Shown: one piece after another, positions 35,416 through 41,408 of the stretch | Numbering within the stretch: position 1 is the first letter of the stretch | Layout of the letters: each line of letters opens with the position of its first letter | NCBI GenBank assembly: GCA_022508205.1 | Contig: JAFLVQ010000003.1 | Coordinates: forward strand, 1 to 41,408 | Direction: 5' to 3' | DNA: 41,408 bases | DNA from: Spirochaetales bacterium | GTDB taxonomy: Bacteria; Spirochaetota; GWE2-31-10 | The notes under the pieces: model-generated | What the model was told of the DNA's origin: nothing | What the model saw: the letters and a program-made list of their open reading frames with translations, nothing else | The model's database searches: none | Program-made: the position numbers and the translations under genes

Positions 35416-36015
35416 TTAAAGATGTTTAAAAATATCAGTAAAAATTTCAGTAATTGCTTTAGTGCCGTCGACGATGTGAATATTCCATCCTGCATTTTTG
35501 AATAATTCGATCCCTTTCAGGTAATTCACTCTGATTTTCTGCTGTGATTCTCGGAATTCATAGATTTCACGGTTACTCCGTTTTTCCAGACGTTGCATAC
35601 AAATATCGACAGGCGTATCGATGAAAAAAGTTACCTGCGGAATCGGAAAGTTTTTGTTTAAATTCAAAATAATTTCTTCATTTACATCAATGCCTTGATA
35701 TGCAAATGAAGAAAGAATGTATCTGTCGCAAAATATTTTCTGTTTTTTGGATTGTTCGATAATACCGCCATTGCTGTATAAATGGCAACTTCTGTCTGCT
35801 GCGAATAAATAAGCCAAAGTAATTTTATCGATTAATAAGCGATGACTGAGAATATTTCTTATTAATTTTCCGATTTCACTGTCGGTCGGTTCGCATGTAA
35901 AAATGCTGTTCGGCAATTCTGCGGCTAATTTTTTTGCCTGCGTGGTTGTTCCGGCTCCGTCGAGTCCTTCTATTGCAAAAAAATTAGGAATAACTTTATT
36001 TTCATTCTCAGTCAT
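35416..36015 (-). CDS. tmk: Thymidylate kinase with variant P-loop
   Basis: 199 residues, the usual length. It matches dTMP kinase through FFAIEGLDGAGTTTQAKKL, the DR motif in IFCDRYILSSFAYQG and TFFIDTPVDICMQRL, with the lid near EKRSNREIYE. The P-loop is GLDGAGTT: T23 replaces the lysine normally present in GxxxxGKT. I have the impression that some bacterial Tmk proteins share this GAGTTTQ form, so the enzyme may still be active. It phosphorylates dTMP to dTDP in the cytoplasm. It follows glgX by eight bases on the same strand and is probably co-transcribed with it. Confidence 0.9.
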   Translation of the reverse strand: MTENENKVIPNFFAIEGLDGAGTTTQAKKLAAELPNSIFTCEPTDSEIGKLIRNILSHRLLIDKITLAYLFAADRSCHLYSNGGIIEQSKKQKIFCDRYILSSFAYQGIDVNEEIILNLNKNFPIPQVTFFIDTPVDICMQRLEKRSNREIYEFRESQQKIRVNYLKGIELFKNAGWNIHIVDGTKAITEIFTDIFKHL

Positions 36016-36023
36016 ATCAACTT

Positions 36024-38174
36024 TTACTTATCAATTAATATAATTATACTTCTCGGAGCAACTGTAATAACCGAAGTTCTCACACGTGTTTCTTTTCCCG
36101 GAGTTTTTAATCCGGCAGGGGTAGAAGTATCTACTGCCAAATGCCAATATTTTTTTGTGGCAGGTGTGGGCAGATGAAATGTTTGACTTTCCCAATGGGC
36201 GTTAATTGCAACATAAATATTATTGTCGTTTAAGTCTGCACCCGTTACAGCTTTATTACCGTTCAGCATAAAAGCTATACAGTGACTGTTTTCGCTCCAA
36301 TCCGGTTTCCCGATTTCAAAACCATGCCAACTTATGTCGGAAGAATTGTATCCGCTGGAGTTTATTCCGGTAAAGAAGCTGTTTCGCCGCAGTACGGGAT
36401 GAACTTTGCGGAATGCAATCATATTTTTGCAGAAGTTAAAAAATCTTTTGTTTTTAGTGTATAAAGACCAATCGAACCAGTTGAGCTTATTGTCGTGGCA
36501 GTATGTATTGTTATTTCCGTTTTTGGAAAATTTCACTTCGTCGCCATACAAAAACATCGGAGTTCCCTGACTTATCATTAATAATGTAAATAAATTGCGC
36601 ATCTGTTGTTCGCGCAGTTCGAGAATATTTTCATCGGTTGTAATGCCTTCTTGCCCGCAGTTCCAGCTTACATTGTTATTATTGCCGTCACGATTTCCTT
36701 CTCCGTTTTCGATGTTATGCTTTGTATTGTACGTTACGATGTCGTTCAGTGTAAAGCCGTCATGTGCAGTGATGAAATTTATACTGTGGTATGGGCAGCG
36801 GTTTTTTAATGAAAATAAGTCTGCGCTTCCGGAAAGACGCTGCGCAAGTTCTCCGACAAGATTATTGTCACCTTTTACAAAGCCGCGTACCGCGTCACGA
36901 AATTTTCCGTTCCATTCCGCCCATCCGGCAGGGAAATCTCCGACTTTGTATAATCCGGCGGCGTCCCATCCTTCGGCAATAATCTGAGCCGAACTTAAAA
37001 TAGGGTCATTGCTGATTTCATTCAAAATAGAATAATTCGGCACCCAGTTTCCGGCTTCGTCCCTCCCCAAAATTGCGGCTAAATCGAAGCGGAAGCCATC
37101 GACGTGCATGTCGACAACCCAATATCTTAAACTGTCGAGTATTAATCTTTTTACAATCGGATGATTGCAGTTCAATGTATTTCCGCAGCCGGAATAATTC
37201 TTATAATATCTGCCTTGTTCCGTCATATAATAAATTGAGTTGTCGATACCTTTGAAACAAACAGTCGGACCGTATTCGTTGCCTTCTCCCGTGTGATTGT
37301 AAACAACATCGAGAATTACACTGATTCCGGCTTTATGAAGAGCTTTTACCATTTCTTTGAACTCATACACTGCATTAAGACCGTTTTCGTTTTTTGCATA
37401 CCAACTGTCAGGCGCGAAAAATCCCAGTGAAGAATATCCCCAGAAATTGTATAAAGATTCATTTGTTATAGGGTTCTTTTTAAGATTTTCTTTGTGATTG
37501 AAATGATGCACCGGCATAAGCTCTACGGTTGTGATCCCCAGTTCTTTAAGATACGGGATTTTGTCTATTATTCCCAAATATGTTCCCGGTTCATGTTTGC
37601 CGTTTTTATCATTCAATGTAAATGCACGAATATGCATTTCGTAAATAATCGAATCTTTCATGGGAGCGGACAATGCCATGTCGCCTTCCCAATCGAAATT
37701 TTGCCCATCGACAACAACTGATTTTGCAGTAAAACCGAAATTGTTTTCTTCGCTGAAAGACAAATCACCCAGCGGACTGCCGACTTGGTACGCGAAAACT
37801 TCCTCTTTCGACCAATCGTATTTGCCGGAAATCGCTTTGGCATAAGGATCCAAAAGTAATTTATTTTTGTTAAAACGGTGACCTTCATTGTCGGGCCAAT
37901 AAGGACCGTCGATTGTATAGCCGTAACATTGACCTTCTTTTATGCCGGCAATGAATATATGCCAAATGTCGCCCGTTTTATTTATTTTGGGGTCAAGATT
38001 CAAAATATGCGAAGGTTTTGAATCGTTCGGGGTATCAAATAGTAACAATGAGACTGCCGTTGCGTTTTTAGAAAAAATGGCAAAGTTGCAGCCGTTTTGA
38101 TTAAGTTCCGCACCGAGCAAATACGGCATACCCGGTTCTGTTTTTAAAGTTCCAAACATAATGAAGTTATGCAT
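36024..38174 (-). CDS. glgX: Glycogen debranching enzyme GlgX (GH13 isoamylase type)
   Basis: 716 residues. The N-terminal CBM48-type domain (PYLLGAELNQNGCNFAIFSKNA) precedes the GH13 barrel. Catalytic residues: nucleophile D364 (VDGFRFDL), acid/base E401 (IAEGWDA) and D472 (ITAHDGFTLND). The C-terminal beta domain ends ITVAPRSIIILID. It hydrolyses alpha-1,6 branches left by phosphorylase in cytoplasmic glycogen or takes up maltodextrins. No other glycogen gene is nearby. AGGAAGG lies five bases before the ATG. It is the first gene of a minus-strand pair with tmk, divergent from the parvulin gene. Confidence 0.94.
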   Translation of the reverse strand: MHNFIMFGTLKTEPGMPYLLGAELNQNGCNFAIFSKNATAVSLLLFDTPNDSKPSHILNLDPKINKTGDIWHIFIAGIKEGQCYGYTIDGPYWPDNEGHRFNKNKLLLDPYAKAISGKYDWSKEEVFAYQVGSPLGDLSFSEENNFGFTAKSVVVDGQNFDWEGDMALSAPMKDSIIYEMHIRAFTLNDKNGKHEPGTYLGIIDKIPYLKELGITTVELMPVHHFNHKENLKKNPITNESLYNFWGYSSLGFFAPDSWYAKNENGLNAVYEFKEMVKALHKAGISVILDVVYNHTGEGNEYGPTVCFKGIDNSIYYMTEQGRYYKNYSGCGNTLNCNHPIVKRLILDSLRYWVVDMHVDGFRFDLAAILGRDEAGNWVPNYSILNEISNDPILSSAQIIAEGWDAAGLYKVGDFPAGWAEWNGKFRDAVRGFVKGDNNLVGELAQRLSGSADLFSLKNRCPYHSINFITAHDGFTLNDIVTYNTKHNIENGEGNRDGNNNNVSWNCGQEGITTDENILELREQQMRNLFTLLMISQGTPMFLYGDEVKFSKNGNNNTYCHDNKLNWFDWSLYTKNKRFFNFCKNMIAFRKVHPVLRRNSFFTGINSSGYNSSDISWHGFEIGKPDWSENSHCIAFMLNGNKAVTGADLNDNNIYVAINAHWESQTFHLPTPATKKYWHLAVDTSTPAGLKTPGKETRVRTSVITVAPRSIIILIDK

Positions 38175-38433
38175 TATACCTTCCTGAAATGATTAAGTTA
38201 TTAATAATAGGGTATTTCCCTAAAAAACTTATCGGCAATTATTTTAATTCGGAGGCAAAACTTTTTTTGATAGTTTGGAAGTAACTTTTTATTTTTGATT
38301 GATAATCGTGAAAGATTTAGCATAAAATCGAATTGCTTTCAATGAAATATGTAAAAAAGCTGTTTTCGTTTGTTTTTTGCTGTCTTTATGTCGAAAGCTA
38401 AATAAAATTTTGGAAAAAGGATTTTTGAAAAGT
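38175..38433. other. Divergent intergenic region between glgX and the parvulin-like gene
   Basis: 259 A+T-rich bases without a gene. A small hairpin AGGG-TATTT-CCCT lies at about 38208-38221. Several TTGATT and TAAAAT-like elements exist but no single promoter stands out. The AAAAAGG at 38414-38420 may be the distant ribosome site of the downstream gene. Confidence 0.4.
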
Positions 38434-39294
38434 ATGAAGAAGACAATTTTATTTTTATCAATGCTCATATTTGGCACTGTCGTAATGTCCGCACAGACTT
38501 TGCATACAACACTTGGAGATTTGTCGGATGATGCAGTTGTGGTTGAAGTCGGAGAATACGGAGTTACGGCATTGGAACTGAAAGTTTATATGTCGGGGTA
38601 TCAATCCGTAAAGGAATGGAATAGTGAAAATATTTTGAATGTATTGAATTCAATGGTTCTTGATTTATTATTTACCAATGCCTGCCTTGACGAACAAATT
38701 ACGGTAAAGCAGTCTGAAGTTTTGTATTACACTGAATATTATTTCAATAAAATCGGTATCGATCTGAATAATGAGCAGCAGGTGCAGGCGTATTTCGATA
38801 CTACGGATCCTTATGCCGATATGGAAGATTTTTTGAATAAATCAACATTTTTTCTTTTGAAGATGAAATATTTTGCGAAAAAAAATCTTTTATCTGCGAC
38901 GAAAGTTTCGCACGTATTTTTTTCTACTCAAAAGAAAACCGCAGCAGAAAAGAAAATGGTTCAAAACAGAGTGTCTCAGGCTTTTTATGATATAGAAATG
39001 GGCGATGTGACTTTTACCGATATGTTCAGATTATATTCGGAAGATGAGAATTCAAAAAATAGTTTGGGAGACATCGGAACATGCTCTTTAAAATCGAAAA
39101 ATGACTTTATTCCCAAGAAGAGAACAGAAGACATATTGAGTGCAGGTTTGTTTGTTCCCGTGATAGTAGAAAATGCAAAAGGCTACAGCATTGTTCTAAA
39201 TACAACTTCACAATTTCCGTCTGGCAATGAACTTGATTTGGTAATACGAGGTTTGTTCGATAAATATCCGCCTAAATACCATATAAGTTTTTGA
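38434..39294 (+). CDS. Exported parvulin-like (SurA-type) peptidyl-prolyl isomerase or chaperone
   Basis: 286 residues from the ATG at 38434; the frame is open for 57 bases before it but without a signal peptide or ribosome site. A signal peptide ends near MSA-QT. Residues 35-135 resemble the helical SurA N-domain (VVVEVGEYGVTALELKVYMSG). Residues about 160-265 look like a rotamase domain: KVSHVFFSTQKKTAAEKKMVQNR, then MGDVTFTDMFRLYSEDENSKNSLGDIGT and an ending KGYSIVLN. The active-site pattern is poorly conserved, so it may be a chaperone only. Periplasmic, probably for outer-membrane protein folding. It stands alone. Confidence 0.78.
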   Translation: MKKTILFLSMLIFGTVVMSAQTLHTTLGDLSDDAVVVEVGEYGVTALELKVYMSGYQSVKEWNSENILNVLNSMVLDLLFTNACLDEQITVKQSEVLYYTEYYFNKIGIDLNNEQQVQAYFDTTDPYADMEDFLNKSTFFLLKMKYFAKKNLLSATKVSHVFFSTQKKTAAEKKMVQNRVSQAFYDIEMGDVTFTDMFRLYSEDENSKNSLGDIGTCSLKSKNDFIPKKRTEDILSAGLFVPVIVENAKGYSIVLNTTSQFPSGNELDLVIRGLFDKYPPKYHISF

Positions 39295-39327
39295 CAGAGA
39301 AAATATAAAAAAAAACACAAAAAACAT

Positions 39328-39356
39328 TTGACATAATTTCGATTACAGTGTATACA
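39328..39356 (+). promoter_or_regulatory. Promoter of the tRNA pair
   Basis: Perfect TTGACA at 39328-39333 and TATACA at 39351-39356 with a 17-base spacer, about 14 bases before the first tRNA base. It also lies just behind the parvulin gene. Confidence 0.85.
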
Positions 39357-39369
39357 CTAAACATCGTTT

Positions 39370-39442
39370 GCCGGCTTAGCTCAATTGGTAGAGCAGCTGA
39401 CTTGTAATCAGCAGGTTGAGGGTTCAATTCCTTTAGCCGGCT
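39370..39442 (+). tRNA. tRNA-Thr (anticodon TGT)
   Basis: The acceptor stem GCCGGCT pairs with AGCCGGC. The anticodon arm CTGAC-TTGTAAT-CAG presents TGT in the loop, and GGTTCAATTC forms the T arm. CCA is not encoded. 73 bases including discriminator T. Confidence 0.95.
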
Positions 39443-39455
39443 ATATTTTAAAAAA

Positions 39456-39536
<81 letters not shown>

Positions 39537-39537
<1 letters not shown>

Positions 39538-39564
39538 AGAGTCTTGTAAAGACTCTTTTTTTTT
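39537..39564 (+). terminator. Terminator after tRNA-Tyr
   Basis: AAGAGTCTT and AAGACTCTT form a perfect nine-base stem with a GTA loop, followed by eight or more T residues. The stem starts right at the tRNA 3' end. Confidence 0.9.
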
Positions 39565-39591
39565 ATTCTTTTCAAACTTGCGAGGCGGTAA

Positions 39592-40050
39592 ATGGTCCTT
39601 TCTGAAGCTCGGTTGGTGGAAAAATTATCAAAAAGAAAATTTACTTGTAAAAGATGTTCACGCTGCTGCCGTATTGATCCCGGAATGGTTATGCTGACAG
39701 CGGAAGATGCGGATAATGCAGCCTCACTGCTTGGTATTCCGCGAGATGTGTTTGTTGAAAAATATTGCCGCGAAATTTACAAAGACTCTAATACGTATGT
39801 AGGGCTGAAAGAAAAGCAAAACTATGACTGCATTTTTTGGGAAAAAGAAGGCTGTTCGATTTATAAAGCTCGTCCGCTGCAGTGCAGAACTTTTCCATTC
39901 TGGCCGTATCTTGTGGAAGAGGATGCGCAGTGGATTATTGAAAAAAATCGTTGTCCGGGATTGGACTCGGCTGTCGACAGCTTAAGTTTGAGTGATAAAC
40001 TTGCGTTTTATCGACAAGAAAAATGCGCAAAATATCTCGAATGGAAGTAA
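39592..40050 (+). CDS. YkgJ-family cysteine-cluster protein
   Basis: 152 residues, no signal. The N-terminal cluster C19-x2-C22-x2-CC (25-26) in FTCKRCSRCCRIDPG and the later CIFWEKEGCSIYKARPLQCRTFPFWP match the YkgJ/CxxCxxCC family, thought to bind zinc or an Fe-S cluster. The function of the family is not established. GAGG at 39582-39585 fits the ATG. It follows the tRNA terminator, so it may depend on read-through or on a promoter in 39540-39590 that I cannot identify. Confidence 0.85.
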   Translation: MVLSEARLVEKLSKRKFTCKRCSRCCRIDPGMVMLTAEDADNAASLLGIPRDVFVEKYCREIYKDSNTYVGLKEKQNYDCIFWEKEGCSIYKARPLQCRTFPFWPYLVEEDAQWIIEKNRCPGLDSAVDSLSLSDKLAFYRQEKCAKYLEWK

Positions 40051-40093
40051 TTTATTAGATTTATTTTTTAATTCCGTATACTATTTAAAGAAC

Positions 40094-41408
40094 ATGATAA
40101 AAAATAATTTCATGACTTCCCAATTTTTTATTTACTTTTCGTCGCTGTTCTTGTTAATCGGATGTACAATTAATAATGCATGCTTTGATGAACGCGAATT
40201 TAAATCTGAATATATAAAAAATACGGATTGGACCATAATGCATTACTGCGCGGGAGATTCAAACGGACTTGCTTCGTATTTGTGCAATGATATAGAAGAA
40301 ATTATAAATGGATACAAAGGCAATTGTAATGTTTTGGTATTTATTGATGTCGGTGAATCAAATGAATATGTAATTAACGGGGAACTTTTTTCCGGGACAT
40401 GCATATTCCGTGTGGAAAAAAATAAATTGACACGCATTGATTTGCATGATGTCTGCGAAGATTTCGGAACCGCAGTCGATTCTGCCGATACTGCTGTTTT
40501 GCGGGCGTTTATTTCCTATTGCAAGAAAAATTATCCGGCAAAGTATTACGGAATGTTTTTCGGCGGTCACGGAGGCGGAGTCAGCTCGACTGTCTACTCT
40601 AATACGATTTTTAAAAATATTTTATTTGATGGTGATACAAAGCGATGGATCTGCGCTGTGGATTTGACGAATAACCTTGATGAGAGTTGCTCTGTCGATT
40701 TTCTCGGAATAGATCTTTGCTATATGGGAAATACTGAATTTTTATACCAAATCAGAAAAGGAAACGGAGGATTTTCAGCTGATTATGTAACTGCTTCCGC
40801 GCCCGAAGTTTGGGGAGAGGGATTGAACTACAGCTGTATTTATGGAAGTTTTACAAACGGAATTATGCCAAAGGAATTGGCTTGTCTCGTAGTAACATGT
40901 CAGAATGTATATACGTATATGCAAAGCAGTTCTAAACCCCAAGCTCGTAGGCAGTCACTTGCCGCTTATGATTTGTCCAAAATTGATAATTTAAAGCAAA
41001 GATTCGATGCATTTTGCAATGTAATGACTGATAAAAAAGCAATTGCCGAATGTATTCGCGGGAAATTGGGAGAAAAAAGTCAAAATGATATAACCCATTA
41101 TTTTTCATCAAACCGCATTAACGACTGGAAATGTTATCCTTATTTTGATTTGTACGATTTTGTCCGTCAGCTTGGAGAAACAGATGAGTCGCTGAAAAAA
41201 TCGGCAGAAGAAGTCTGCGAAGCAATAGATGAACTGATTTTGGATTCGTTTGGGCGAAGTTTTTATTCCAGATTCGATCCGGGCAAAATGGGACTTTCGA
41301 TTTTTTATCCGGATTTTTCGATTTCCGGCTGGGATTACATGATGTGGAATCAAATTTCATCATCGGGAAATGAATGTTACGGCAAATTATCATGGTGTAC
41401 TGATAATG
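40094..41408 (+). CDS. Clostripain-family (peptidase C11) lipoprotein, 3' end outside the window
   Basis: At least 438 codons from the ATG at 40094, running off the window. A signal peptide with the lipobox LIGC puts the lipidated cysteine at C24, so it is a surface or periplasmic lipoprotein. The clan CD cysteine-protease motifs are present: H159 in FFGGHGGGV and C209 in GIDLCYMGN. DWTIMHYCAGDSNGL near residue 45 is the usual clostripain start motif. Clostripain cleaves after arginine; the specificity here is unknown. TATACT at 40077-40082 may be its -10. The opposite-strand frames across 40243-41393 are shadows. Confidence 0.85.
   Translation, partial: MIKNNFMTSQFFIYFSSLFLLIGCTINNACFDEREFKSEYIKNTDWTIMHYCAGDSNGLASYLCNDIEEIINGYKGNCNVLVFIDVGESNEYVINGELFSGTCIFRVEKNKLTRIDLHDVCEDFGTAVDSADTAVLRAFISYCKKNYPAKYYGMFFGGHGGGVSSTVYSNTIFKNILFDGDTKRWICAVDLTNNLDESCSVDFLGIDLCYMGNTEFLYQIRKGNGGFSADYVTASAPEVWGEGLNYSCIYGSFTNGIMPKELACLVVTCQNVYTYMQSSSKPQARRQSLAAYDLSKIDNLKQRFDAFCNVMTDKKAIAECIRGKLGEKSQNDITHYFSSNRINDWKCYPYFDLYDFVRQLGETDESLKKSAEEVCEAIDELILDSFGRSFYSRFDPGKMGLSIFYPDFSISGWDYMMWNQISSSGNECYGKLSWCTDN

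Overview
The window looks like a chromosomal stretch of an A+T-rich host-associated spirochaete, most likely a Treponema. That placement is inferred from the overall gene style: many exported TPR or lipoprotein-type proteins, a mcsA-mcsB-clpC operon, and an archaeal-type AspRS. No rRNA or other phylogenetic marker is present to prove it.

Layout. 1-2586 holds hflK (5' end cut by the window edge), hflC and a NYN/LOTUS-type RNA-binding or nuclease protein in one operon. 2681-6803 carries a single reading frame that fuses GatA to an archaeal-type AspRS, followed by tyrS and a strong terminator. 7140-8132 is a D-lactate dehydrogenase bracketed by copies of a palindromic repeat. 8328-10608 is a polar amino-acid ABC transporter. 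10803-15139 is a three-gene envelope operon: an EF-hand-like repeat protein, an HtrA-like lipoprotein protease and a CPBP membrane protease. 15149-22867 holds a TrmB-type regulator, mcsA, a catalytically eroded mcsB, clpC and an exported TPR protein. 22875-26707 is mostly on the minus strand: an XRE regulator remnant, an adenosine-specific kinase family protein, a YgiQ radical SAM protein and a PLP aminotransferase.

26790-34032 is the accessory highlight. A small lipoprotein gene has a 16-T homopolymer in its promoter. An AdhR-like MerR regulator follows, then a run of genes whose products are nearly all exported: alpha/beta hydrolase, cupin, flavodoxin, double carboxymuconolactone-decarboxylase protein, second flavodoxin, FGE-like protein and a DUF4405 cytochrome-b-like membrane protein. 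A textbook MerR operator (TTGACT, 19-bp spacer with dyad, TAGACT) sits in front of the hydrolase. I read this as an electrophile- or aldehyde-responsive redox module acting in the periplasm; the function is inference.

34156-35333 contains two damaged genes that converge and overlap: a frameshifted Vat-type acetyltransferase and an EFR1-like flavodoxin that has lost its ferredoxin part. 35416-38174 has tmk with a variant P-loop, and glgX. 38434-41408 has an exported parvulin-like protein, tRNA-Thr and tRNA-Tyr under one promoter and terminator, a YkgJ-type cysteine-cluster protein and a clostripain-like lipoprotein peptidase cut by the right edge. A family of imperfect palindromes (core GTGTCAGACCT/AGGTCTGACAC) is scattered through the intergenic spaces.
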